Origin: Mucilaginibacter endophyticus
GTDB lineage: Bacteria > Bacteroidota > Bacteroidia > Sphingobacteriales > Sphingobacteriaceae
Direction of reading: 5' to 3'
Assembly: GCF_003351025.1 (NCBI RefSeq)
Contig: NZ_QPCG01000001.1
Span: forward strand, 1,619,949-1,683,948
Length of the DNA stretch: 64,000 bases
A program made the translations under genes and the position numbers. This document shows, one piece after another, positions 53,358 through 61,339 of this stretch. Within the stretch, counting starts at the first letter, position 1. Every line of letters begins with the position of its first letter. The notes under the pieces are model-generated. The model was not told the DNA's origin. It worked only from the letters and a program-made list of their open reading frames with translations, and made no database searches.

Positions 53358-53984
53358 AAAGTGAATAAAGTTGGATCGGGTACTTAAGGCCTACTATAGC
53401 TTCGCCAACTCACTCACATTGCAGGGGTGATGATGTTGTGCAGAAGTACGGTAGTTGAAAATTATTGGCCTGGTTGCTTCAATTATTAGCTGCAACTCTG
53501 GTTGGTTGTGGCTCCGCCAATCCAGTCACATGGTTAGGCGGTTGTTGAAATAATCGAACTGAAGGTTTATAATATTCGCCGGTTTTACCCGGGTTGTTTT
53601 GTTTGTCGCAGTTGCAACTTGCGTTGGCTGCGGCTCCGCCAATCCAGTCACATGGTTAGGCGGTTTGTGAAAAATATCGGACTAACGGCTAAAATATTCT
53701 CCAATTTTTACCTGGTGTTTTAATTTGTCTCAGCTAAAACTTGCGTTGGCTGTGGCTCCGCCAATCCAGTCACATGGTTAGGCGGGTGGTAAAAAATGGT
53801 CGAACTATCGGTTTATAATATTCCTCCGGTTTTGCCCCGGGGTGCTTCTTCAAAACATCTGCAACTTACGTCGCTTGTGGCTCCGCCAATCCAGTCACAT
53901 GGAGCCTTGGCATTTAAATAAAAACAGTCAAACTAAATTTGATACAAATTGCATCAGCTTTATGCTATCGTTAAAAGGCTGCTA
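53358..53984 (-). other. Untranslated leader region between wzc-like and antiterminator genes
   Basis: No gene is seen in 627 bases. Most of it is the tandem-repeat array. About 80 bases next to the wzc-like stop are AT-rich and could hold a promoter, so the downstream operon may start here rather than at wza. No clean intrinsic terminator with a T-run was found, so any attenuation would rely on the repeat hairpins or on Rho. Confidence 0.5.
53399..53906 (-). repeat. 122-bp tandem repeats in the leader of the antiterminator operon
   Basis: Repeat cores start at 53511, 53633, 53755 and 53880 (spacings 122, 122 and 125 bases). A degenerate copy starts at 53399. The first three cores share 31 identical bases (to 53541, 53663 and 53785); the copy at 53880 keeps the first 23. 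The remaining spacer sequence is only partly conserved. Each full core is an imperfect dyad, CCGCC..CCA/TGG..GGCGG, able to form a hairpin. The region is untranslated and lies between the wzc-like stop (53985) and the antiterminator start (53357). Confidence 0.95.
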
Positions 53985-56318
53985 TCAGCTACCATAGGCC
54001 GATGCATATCCATAACTGCCATAGGCATAAGCCGTGCGGTTTTCTTTTTTCGCATCGTTAAACACTACCATAACATTATTTAGTTTTTTATTATCATAAA
54101 TATCTCTCAGGATACTTAATTGCTCTGTATTGGTATAGTTATATCGTACAATGTAAATGCTCAGCTCTGCATATTTTGCCAAGCTAAAAGCATCGGCAAC
54201 AGCGCCAACCGGCGAAGTATCAAGCACGATATAATCAAACTCGGTTTTACACCATTTGAAAAGCAGGTCGAGCCGTTTATCTGATAAAAGTTCGGCCGGG
54301 TTTATGGTCTTGGTTCCGCTGCCCATCACAAACAGATTTTCAGATTCACTATATGACTGCACGCAGTCGGCCGGAGAATTGGTATTACCGGTTAAGAAAT
54401 CGTTTATACCAAGGCTTTGCTCCAGGTTGATGTTTTTAAGCAGATCGGGCTTACGTAAATCAAACTCCATGATCAGCACCCGTTTATTGAGCATAGCAAG
54501 CGTTAGGCCGAGGTTAATACTGAAGAAGGTTTTACCTTCACCTTTCATAGACGATGTAACCAGTATGGTTTTGTGCTGTGTGCCCTGGTTTAGGAAGCCA
54601 ATGTTGCTCCTGATATACCTGAACAGTTCTGAAATATTGGTATTGCTTCCGTTTGATATAACCACCGAGTTTTTGTCTTCGTTGTTGTGGCATAGCTCGC
54701 CTAATATTTTTACGCCCTGTATATTCAGTAGGCTGGACTGATCTTTAATTTTTACGCTGAGTTTATCTTTCATGAAGATGAAAATACCCGGTGTAAATAA
54801 GCCTGCTATGATTGCGAATAGATAGGTAAGCTGTGTTTTAGGAAATTCGGCTGTTGGATTAGCGGCAGGCTTATCAATCAATTGTGATGACGGAATTGTA
54901 GCTGATAAAGACAATGCTGTTTCTTCCCTTTTTTGGAGAAGGTATTGGTATAAATTGGTTTTTACACCTTGTTCCCTGCTGCGTTGTAAAAGCCCGCGTT
55001 CAATTGACGGAACAGAGCGGATCCGGGAATCATACTGTGCAGAATTATCACTAAGTAATTTATGGCTGATAGCAAACCCTTTTTTAATGTTTTGAAGGTT
55101 TTCCAAAATATTAATACGTAACGCGGATATCTGGTTACTTAGGTTTTGCACAAGCGGGTTCTCAAGATTAGCACTGGTAAGCATACGGTTGCGCTCCAAT
55201 TGCAAGTCGTTGAAACGGCTAACCAACGTATTTAATGAGGGGTCTTTTAATCCCATGGTGCTGGGTACCGCATTATATTGATTAGCCGAGCTTTTTAAAT
55301 AAGTTTCAATAGATTTTATTATACCTAATTGTGTGTTTGCTTCTTCAATTAACTGGTTATACTCGGCAGATTTTGTAATGTTTACCTGTGTACTTGCATT
55401 GATCTCTGCAGCACCGTTATGTTGTTTAAAGGTTTCGATATCGCCCTCGGTAAATGACAGGTCGTGTTCCAGATCGTTTAACCTTTTATCGATAAACAAT
55501 ATGGTATTTACCGCAGTAACGTTTTTCTTAACAACATTTTCGGCGTTGTAAGTTGATATGATGTTGTTCAAAATATCGACACCTCTTTCAGGTACGGCAT
55601 CAACCAGGCTTAACGTTAATGTATTTGATTCTTTAATAACCGGATTAACTTGCAGTAACCCTGCACTATATGACGAGGCCAGATTGGTAAGGTTTTTAAA
55701 TTGAATTAGTATTGGAGTTTCGCTATCAATGCGTGCCGGGCCTTTTTCTACTTTGAACGAATAATCTTTATGCCTGATCATCTGGTTATAGCTGTAGATC
55801 CAGGACTTGTTTTCATCCTTAAGCACGAACTTATCCTGTGTATATGGTTGTAGGTACAGTTTTTTTGCATACCCAATTTTGCTGATCTGGTTTATGGTGA
55901 CAGTAAAAGGCCGCTCAGTTCCGTAAAGCTCCTTTGTGGTAAATCCACTTTCGTCAAAAAATGAAGTTTCCATATGGAGTTTTGATAGGACCTTGTATAT
56001 GAGGTCTTTTGATCGTAGAACTTCCATCTCATTGTCTACGGTTTTAGTTTCCTGGAACATATTCAGGTCGCTGAACGCGGTAGCTTTTAAAATACCGTCG
56101 CCCTTTTTATCGTCAGGTATCTGGAGGGTACTTGTTATTTTGTATAGGGGGGTAACATAGTTTAAGTAAGTCCATGCGGCAGCTATGCAGACAACCATAC
56201 TGATCAGGAATAAATACCAGCCGCTTAAATAAGGCGTAAGATTGTTCCTGAATTTGTTGCCTGGTAGAGGCTCTCTCAAAATAAAATTGTTATCCATATC
56301 ACCAATGTTAGGTATCAC
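53985..56318 (-). CDS. Wzc-like polysaccharide co-polymerase and tyrosine autokinase
   Basis: The 777-residue protein has an N-terminal membrane helix (about 32-52), a long periplasmic Wzz-type coiled domain, and a second helix near 500. A BY-kinase domain follows with Walker A SSMKGEGKTFFSINLG, Walker A' VLIMEFDLRKPDL and Walker B YIVLDTSPVG. The C-terminal tail AYAYGSYGYASAYGS holds five Tyr residues, the usual autophosphorylation cluster. It controls chain length and export together with the Wza-like pore. It follows that gene by 12 bases. Confidence 0.96.
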   Translation of the reverse strand: MIPNIGDMDNNFILREPLPGNKFRNNLTPYLSGWYLFLISMVVCIAAAWTYLNYVTPLYKITSTLQIPDDKKGDGILKATAFSDLNMFQETKTVDNEMEVLRSKDLIYKVLSKLHMETSFFDESGFTTKELYGTERPFTVTINQISKIGYAKKLYLQPYTQDKFVLKDENKSWIYSYNQMIRHKDYSFKVEKGPARIDSETPILIQFKNLTNLASSYSAGLLQVNPVIKESNTLTLSLVDAVPERGVDILNNIISTYNAENVVKKNVTAVNTILFIDKRLNDLEHDLSFTEGDIETFKQHNGAAEINASTQVNITKSAEYNQLIEEANTQLGIIKSIETYLKSSANQYNAVPSTMGLKDPSLNTLVSRFNDLQLERNRMLTSANLENPLVQNLSNQISALRINILENLQNIKKGFAISHKLLSDNSAQYDSRIRSVPSIERGLLQRSREQGVKTNLYQYLLQKREETALSLSATIPSSQLIDKPAANPTAEFPKTQLTYLFAIIAGLFTPGIFIFMKDKLSVKIKDQSSLLNIQGVKILGELCHNNEDKNSVVISNGSNTNISELFRYIRSNIGFLNQGTQHKTILVTSSMKGEGKTFFSINLGLTLAMLNKRVLIMEFDLRKPDLLKNINLEQSLGINDFLTGNTNSPADCVQSYSESENLFVMGSGTKTINPAELLSDKRLDLLFKWCKTEFDYIVLDTSPVGAVADAFSLAKYAELSIYIVRYNYTNTEQLSILRDIYDNKKLNNVMVVFNDAKKENRTAYAYGSYGYASAYGS

Positions 56319-56330
56319 TAAAACTGTATT

Positions 56331-57089
56331 TTATCTTCTTAAAAGTACTGCTGCCAATACAGCCAGGGCTGATATTGATGCTACTACTATAGGTGCCAGG
56401 CGTGTGTTCTGGCTATATTCAACTGCTTTTGATTTATCAGGTTCCACGTAAACAATGTCATTTTGTTTAAGGTTGAAATAAGGCGAATCCATTGATTCAA
56501 CTCTGTTGAGGTTAAGGCGGTTCATTGTCTTGTGCCCGTTTTCGGTACGGATCACCAGCACGTTGTCCCTTTTTCCGTAAACTGTCATATCGCCTGCCAT
56601 TCCTAATGCTTCAAGTAAGTTTACATTTTCATCGGTTATCACAAATGTTGATGGTTTGTTAACTTCGCCAATCACACTTATTTTAAAGTTTAGAAGCTGG
56701 ATATCAACTACGGGGCTTTTAACGAAGGCTGATAGCCTTTTTGCAACTTCGGCCTGGGCTTCTTCAATAGTTTGCCCTTCTATTTTATAATCGCCTATGA
56801 GCGGTAAATTCACAATGCCATTTTCATTTACTTTGTATCCGCTGCGGGCTGAGGCATTGCCTGTTGTCGCATTTTTGTTTCCGTTAAAAAGTAAATTTGA
56901 TTCGGGATTTAAGCTATTAACAGTTACGCTTAGAATGTCTTTCTGATGAATAACTACCGCCCCGCCCATGTTATTATTTACTGCACCTGTGTTAGCCATG
57001 TTACTGAAATAAACGAGGTCACGTTTAGCGGCACATCCGGTCATTAACAGTAAGGCTGCAAGAAAACAGTATGTATTAAAATTTTTCAT
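56331..57089 (-). CDS. Wza-like polysaccharide export lipoprotein
   Basis: This 252-residue protein has a lipoprotein signal with LMTGC, a Poly_export domain (DILSVTVNSLNPES) and a SLBB domain (VIGEVNKPSTFVI, then NLLEALGMAGDMTVYGKRDNV). A C-terminal helix (APIVVASISALAVLAAVLL) suggests the short Bacteroidota form, which lacks the extra SLBB repeats of E. coli Wza. It forms the outer-membrane export channel. The gene leads the polysaccharide region and is preceded by CTTTACAG-type dyads. Confidence 0.93.
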   Translation of the reverse strand: MKNFNTYCFLAALLLMTGCAAKRDLVYFSNMANTGAVNNNMGGAVVIHQKDILSVTVNSLNPESNLLFNGNKNATTGNASARSGYKVNENGIVNLPLIGDYKIEGQTIEEAQAEVAKRLSAFVKSPVVDIQLLNFKISVIGEVNKPSTFVITDENVNLLEALGMAGDMTVYGKRDNVLVIRTENGHKTMNRLNLNRVESMDSPYFNLKQNDIVYVEPDKSKAVEYSQNTRLAPIVVASISALAVLAAVLLRR

Positions 57090-57217
57090 CTCAATAGTTT
57101 AGAAGGTTAGGAAACTGGTTTCAACTGGTTTAATTGATTAATCAAATTTATCTATTTGGGTATTGATAGTATACGATTTTGGGCGATTGCCGCTTTTTTG
57201 TAAACCTGTATCTTAAC

Positions 57218-57259
57218 CTTTACAGAACCTGTAAAGTGCCTTTGCAGGCATGTGTAAAG
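57218..57259 (-). promoter_or_regulatory. Tandem CTTTACAG dyads upstream of the wza-like gene
   Basis: A perfect dyad CTTTACAG-AAC-CTGTAAAG spans 57218-57236, and an imperfect second copy CTTTGCAG-GCAT-GTGTAAAG spans 57240-57259. Their starts are 22 bases apart, about two DNA turns. They lie 129-170 bases before the wza-like ATG, as expected for a dimeric regulator. Confidence 0.6.
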
Positions 57260-57341
57260 GGTTGAGAAAAAAGTGTCTTTTTGTGGTTTTTTTGACCACA
57301 TTTTTCATGCAACTGGGTTACAACACAGGGAAATTTTAAAT

Positions 57342-57371
57342 AAAAAAAGCAGGCTTAAGCCTGCTTTTTTT
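57342..57371 (-). terminator. Terminator of glmS
   Basis: A fully symmetric hairpin with GCAGGC/GCCTGC core (57349-57364) is flanked by A7 and T7, 28 bases after the glmS stop on the minus strand. It works in either direction. Confidence 0.93.
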
Positions 57372-57398
57372 ACGGATTGTTTGGTTAATTAATATGAA

Positions 57399-59237
57399 TT
57401 ATTCTACTGTAACAGACTTAGCCAGGTTACGTGGCTGGTCAACATTGCAACCTCGTTTCACAGCTATGTGATATGATAACAGCTGTAAAGGGATGGTAGC
57501 CAAAAGCGGCAAGAATGCTTCGTCGGCGTCTGGTATTTCAATGCAGTAATCGGCCATGTTTTTTACCTTAACATCGCCCTGTGTAACAATAGCTATCACT
57601 ATTCCTTTGCGGGCCTTAACTTCCTGGATATTGCTGATCACTTTTTCGTACGATGAGTTTTTGGTGGCGATGAAAATCACCGGCATTTGCTCGTCAATCA
57701 GCGCGATAGGGCCGTGCTTCATTTCGGCGGCAGGGTAGCCTTCGGCATGGATGTAGGAGATCTCTTTTAATTTTAAAGCTCCTTCCAACGCTACCGGAAA
57801 ACCAAATCCACGACCTAAAAACAGGCAGTTGGGCGCATCTTTTATTTTAGTTGCAATGCCTTCAATCAAGTCGTTATCCTGTAGCAGCAATTGGATCTTA
57901 TCGGGTATGGTATCAAGTTCGGTTAGCATATTGGTGAGCTTGGCAGGCGTTAAAGTGCCTTTATGCTGTGCTATATATAAAGCTATTAAAGTTAAAACGG
58001 TAACCTGTGCAGTAAAGGCCTTTGTTGACGCTACGCCAATTTCGGGGCCGGCATGGGTGTAAACCCCGGCATCGGTTACACGCGGAATTGATGCCCCAAC
58101 AACGTTGCAAATTCCCAGAATTGTTGCGCCCCGTTCTTTCGCAATTTCAATGGCGGCTAATGTATCGGCGGTTTCGCCCGATTGCGATACGGCCAACACA
58201 ATATCCTTGTCGGTGATTATAGGGTTGCGATACCTGAATTCAGATGCATATTCAACCTCTACCTTAATGCGTCCGTACTCTTCAATAAGATATTCGCCTG
58301 TGAGGCCGGCATGCCATGAGGTACCGCAGGCAATGATGATGATCCGCTCCGCGTTTTTAAGCTTATCGGTATATTGTTTAATACCACCCAACTCCACTTT
58401 GCCCTCGAGCGGGAAAATGCGACCGCGCATACAATCCCGCACAGATCGTGGCTGCTCGAAGATTTCCTTCATCATGAAGTGTTCAAAACCGCCTTTTTCC
58501 AATGATTCAAGCTTTAACTCCAACTCCTGGATCAATGGGGTTTGCTCCACATTGTCCAGTTTTTTTATCAGGAGCCCGTCGGGTTTAACAAGTACAATTT
58601 CGTTGTCTTTTAAATACACCACGTTTTTGGTGTATTCAATAATAGGGGTAGCGTCTGAGGCAATAAAATACTCGCCATGTCCAACGCCTATAACTAATGG
58701 GCTACCTTTGCGGGCGGCGATGAGCCGGTCGGGATTTTCCCTGTCCAGTATAACTATGGCATAAGCACCTATCACGGTATTTAATGCTAAGCGTACGGCT
58801 TCCAGCAAATCTGTTTGTTCGATGTTCTGGATTTCCTCAATAAGGTGGATCAGGATTTCGGTATCTGTTTCGCTTTTAAAAGTGTGCCCGCGGGCCAGAA
58901 GCTCTTCTTTTAGGATCAGGTAGTTTTCAATGATACCGTTGTGAATAATGTGCAAACGGTTGTCATTTGAGCTGTGTGGGTGCGAGTTTGCATCAGAAGG
59001 GGCTCCGTGTGTAGCCCACCTGGTATGCCCTATGGCAACCCGGCCACTTTTGTCCTTATCAGCAGTATACTCTTCAAGGCAAGCTACCTTCCCGGTTTTT
59101 TTATATACATTGAAACCTTCATCATTAATGATAGCAATACCGGCACTATCATAACCACGATATTCTAATCGTTTGAGGCCGTTTAACACAACCGGCCACG
59201 CATCTCTCGATCCGATGTAACCAACAATTCCGCACAT
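57399..59237 (-). CDS. glmS: Glutamine-fructose-6-phosphate aminotransferase (isomerizing)
   Basis: The 612-residue enzyme begins MCGIVGYIGSRDAW with Cys2 as the glutaminase nucleophile. It has GHTRWATHGAPSDANSHPH, and then two SIS sugar-isomerase domains with ACGTSWHAG, VSQSGETADT and EIGVASTKAFTAQV. It ends in the normal tail PRNLAKSVTVE. It makes glucosamine-6-phosphate, the first committed step to UDP-GlcNAc, which feeds peptidoglycan, LPS and the amino sugars of the adjacent polymer locus. A strong terminator follows. Its leader contains several palindromes. No glmS-ribozyme-like fold was recognised. Confidence 0.99.
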   Translation of the reverse strand: MCGIVGYIGSRDAWPVVLNGLKRLEYRGYDSAGIAIINDEGFNVYKKTGKVACLEEYTADKDKSGRVAIGHTRWATHGAPSDANSHPHSSNDNRLHIIHNGIIENYLILKEELLARGHTFKSETDTEILIHLIEEIQNIEQTDLLEAVRLALNTVIGAYAIVILDRENPDRLIAARKGSPLVIGVGHGEYFIASDATPIIEYTKNVVYLKDNEIVLVKPDGLLIKKLDNVEQTPLIQELELKLESLEKGGFEHFMMKEIFEQPRSVRDCMRGRIFPLEGKVELGGIKQYTDKLKNAERIIIIACGTSWHAGLTGEYLIEEYGRIKVEVEYASEFRYRNPIITDKDIVLAVSQSGETADTLAAIEIAKERGATILGICNVVGASIPRVTDAGVYTHAGPEIGVASTKAFTAQVTVLTLIALYIAQHKGTLTPAKLTNMLTELDTIPDKIQLLLQDNDLIEGIATKIKDAPNCLFLGRGFGFPVALEGALKLKEISYIHAEGYPAAEMKHGPIALIDEQMPVIFIATKNSSYEKVISNIQEVKARKGIVIAIVTQGDVKVKNMADYCIEIPDADEAFLPLLATIPLQLLSYHIAVKRGCNVDQPRNLAKSVTVE

Positions 59238-59635
59238 AGTTTTAGGGCTTTAAATGGTAAATAAGTTTTTTGTTACTTGGTAAGTAAAATTATTTATTTG
59301 ACTATCAATAAAGTAAGGCCTATGGCTTATTGACCGGAAATTGTAAATCTGTCAGAATTTTACACGATTAATCTGTAAAAGGATATAAATTACTTTACAT
59401 TTTGGGTTGATTGCCTGTAATTACAGGCTTATTGGGAAGATAATCTGCAGCCTCGAATGAGCCGTTCATACCGATTTACCACTAACCTGATGATCGATCA
59501 GTTGGTGATACTATCAGCCCTGAAGCTGTAGATATGGTATATGATTTGTCCTTTAGGTTAAATTATTGTTATAAAATTAACAATAGATTTACATAGGGCG
59601 GGTTCTTTTGTAGAAGTTAATCAATCACAGATCAA
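59238..59635. other. 398-bp spacer with several palindromes
   Basis: No gene is seen. Dyads occur at 59358-59380 (TTTTACA and TGTAAAA around GATTAATC), at 59413-59428 (GCCTGTAATTACAGGC, perfect) and at 59487-59501 (CTGAT/ATCAG). The spacer lies between divergent genes, glmS and the phytase-like gene, and holds both promoters. Confidence 0.6.
59358..59428. promoter_or_regulatory. Palindrome cluster between glmS and the phytase-like gene
   Basis: A 7-bp inverted repeat TTTTACA/TGTAAAA (59358-59380) with a central GATTAATC, and the perfect 16-mer GCCTGTAATTACAGGC (59413-59428), lie 121-191 bases upstream of glmS and 208-278 bases upstream of the phytase-like gene. Both share a TGTAA half-site with the dyads before the wza-like gene. 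Confidence 0.55.
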
Positions 59636-60922
59636 ATGAAAAAACAATTATTCAGCGTCATCGCGGCATCTGCGGTGATCCTTTCTTCCTGCCATGACGA
59701 TAATAAAATAAATCCATTCAGCTACCCAGATATGGCCGAAGCGCAAAACCCGGCTATACTTTTTACCACTGCCGACGGTGTAAAGGTGTATAATGGTGGT
59801 TTCGGCTCGGCAGTTGCTGCAGATCCCAATCAGAAAGATGTATTTTACCTGCTTACAGACCGCGGCTCTAACGTTGCCGGGCAAACTGCAAATTCAATCA
59901 TCATCGGTAAACCCGATTTCGATCCACAGATAGGCAAATTCAGGTTAGTAGAGGGTAAACTGATTCTGGAACAAACCATAGAACTTAAAAATGCTAATGG
60001 TGGGAAACTGAATGGCTTGCCGAACCCTGCCGGCATGGGTGCTTCAGGCGAGGTTCCTTTTGATCTTAGCGGCAACCAGTTAGCGGCCAGTGCCGATGGT
60101 ATTGATTCGGAAGGCCTGGTATTAGCTGCCGATGGTACTTTTTGGATTAGCGATGAGTACGGGCCGCATATTGTACATTTTGATGCCAGCGGTAAAACCA
60201 TTGAGCGCATCAACCCTTACGGCTCAGGAACAGGTGGCCGTAAAATTCCCGCGGTGTTTGCTACACGCAGGGCCAATAGGGGTATGGAAGGTTTGGCTAT
60301 TACGCCAGACGGTAAAACACTGGTTGGCATGATGCAATCGCCAATGTATAACCCGTCTAAAGCAAAAGTTGCCAACTCCACTGTATTACGGATCCTGACT
60401 TTTGATATTGCTTCAGGTGCTACAAAACAATACGCTTATGTTATGGACAACGTTTCGTTAACAGGTGTAAGTGATATTACCGCTGTTAATGCCACAACAT
60501 TTTTAACTGTTGAACGCGATGGTAATTTTGGCGGCGCGCCAACCAATCCTGCCACATTTAAAAAAGTGTTTAAGATTGATTTGAGCAATGCTTCTGATAT
60601 TTCTGACCCGGCAAACGGCGCCAACGGTAAACTATATAATGGTAAAACCGTTGAGGAGCTTAATGACGAAGCCGGTTTGAAAGCGGCCGGTATTACCCCG
60701 GTTACTAAAACGCAGGTACTTGATCTGTTGAAAGATCTGCCAACCGTTTATCCGCATGATAAAGCCGAAGGTTTGGCTTTACTTCCGGGTAATATACTTG
60801 CTATATCTAATGATGACGACTTCGGTGTTATTGACAATGGTAAGAATGGTTTTGCAGCTAAAATTTTGCCTGCTACCAACACTGTCGACCGTAACAGGAT
60901 CTATTTTGTAAAGCTTAAATAA
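59636..60922 (+). CDS. Esterase-like phytase-family lipoprotein (PF13449 type)
   Basis: The 428-residue protein has a lipoprotein signal with LSSC at about residue 19. A beta-propeller-type domain is marked by SADGIDSEGLVLAADGTFW and ISDEYGPHIVHFDASGK near 150-185, the hallmark of the esterase-like phytase family. Later it has VYPHDKAEGLALLPGN and SNDDDFGV. The family is thought to act on phosphate or phosphodiester substrates, but activity is not proven for most members. It has its own terminator and precedes a SusC gene without being in the same obvious transcript. Confidence 0.88.
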   Translation: MKKQLFSVIAASAVILSSCHDDNKINPFSYPDMAEAQNPAILFTTADGVKVYNGGFGSAVAADPNQKDVFYLLTDRGSNVAGQTANSIIIGKPDFDPQIGKFRLVEGKLILEQTIELKNANGGKLNGLPNPAGMGASGEVPFDLSGNQLAASADGIDSEGLVLAADGTFWISDEYGPHIVHFDASGKTIERINPYGSGTGGRKIPAVFATRRANRGMEGLAITPDGKTLVGMMQSPMYNPSKAKVANSTVLRILTFDIASGATKQYAYVMDNVSLTGVSDITAVNATTFLTVERDGNFGGAPTNPATFKKVFKIDLSNASDISDPANGANGKLYNGKTVEELNDEAGLKAAGITPVTKTQVLDLLKDLPTVYPHDKAEGLALLPGNILAISNDDDFGVIDNGKNGFAAKILPATNTVDRNRIYFVKLK

Positions 60923-60947
60923 CAGCCCGTAAAATCAAAATATTGCT

Positions 60948-60980
60948 AAGCCTTCCGGTTATACCGGAGGGCTTTTTTAT
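60948..60980 (+). terminator. Terminator of the phytase-like gene
   Basis: AAGCCTTCCGGT (60948-60959) pairs with ACCGGAGGGCTT (60963-60974) with one mismatch and is followed by T residues, 25 bases after the stop. Confidence 0.88.
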
Positions 60981-61224
60981 TGCTGACAGTAGGGATGGTG
61001 TGTGGAGGAACCACTTGGGTTAAAAACTTATTTTATTGTTAAAATAACATTTATTGAATAGTTCGATTTTAACAATGGCAGATATTATTTTATCATCTAA
61101 ACGATAAAATCTTGGCCTGTTATTGATTTTTTATTTTTTAATTGTTTGATAATTAGATTTTTATAAAGTTATTTGCCGTTTTTTTTATTGTGTTAAATTA
61201 GTACAAAAAACCACTCATATTGTA

Positions 61225-61240
61225 TTACAATCGATTGTAA
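61225..61240 (+). promoter_or_regulatory. LacI-like palindrome upstream of the second SusC gene
   Basis: TTACAATCGATTGTAA is a perfect 16-bp palindrome with a central CG, extended by GT/AC after one mismatch on each side. LacI-family operators often have this form. It lies 100 bases before the susC ATG. Confidence 0.6.
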
Positions 61241-61339
61241 CACGGAAGCTACATTTACTTAGCATAAAATCATATCTCAATAATTGTCAAAAAGTGATTT
61301 TATGTAACAAACCAATTTTAACAATTTAAAGTAAAATGT

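Larger units (their letters stand above)
57090..57398. other. 309-bp spacer upstream of the wza-like gene
   Basis: No gene is seen. It contains the glmS terminator (57342-57371), two tandem dyads (57218-57259) and a short hairpin (57282-57300). The promoter of the wza-like gene must lie here on the minus strand. Confidence 0.6.
60923..61339. other. 417-bp spacer upstream of the second SusC gene
   Basis: No gene is seen. It contains a terminator, several AT-rich dyads (61036-61075, 61087-61110) and a perfect 16-bp palindrome (61225-61240). These are most likely control sites for the SusC gene starting at 61340. Confidence 0.6.

Noticed and set aside
28911..57089. Mobile or defence island
   Set aside because: No transposase, integrase, phage gene or defence-type enzyme was seen; all genes fit polysaccharide synthesis and export.
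58105..58764. 219-residue plus-strand frame
   Set aside because: It lies wholly antisense to glmS, whose motifs are complete; its translation has no recognisable features.
59238..59400. glmS ribozyme or riboswitch in the leader
   Set aside because: No glmS-ribozyme core was recognised, and the visible palindromes look like DNA-level operator sites.
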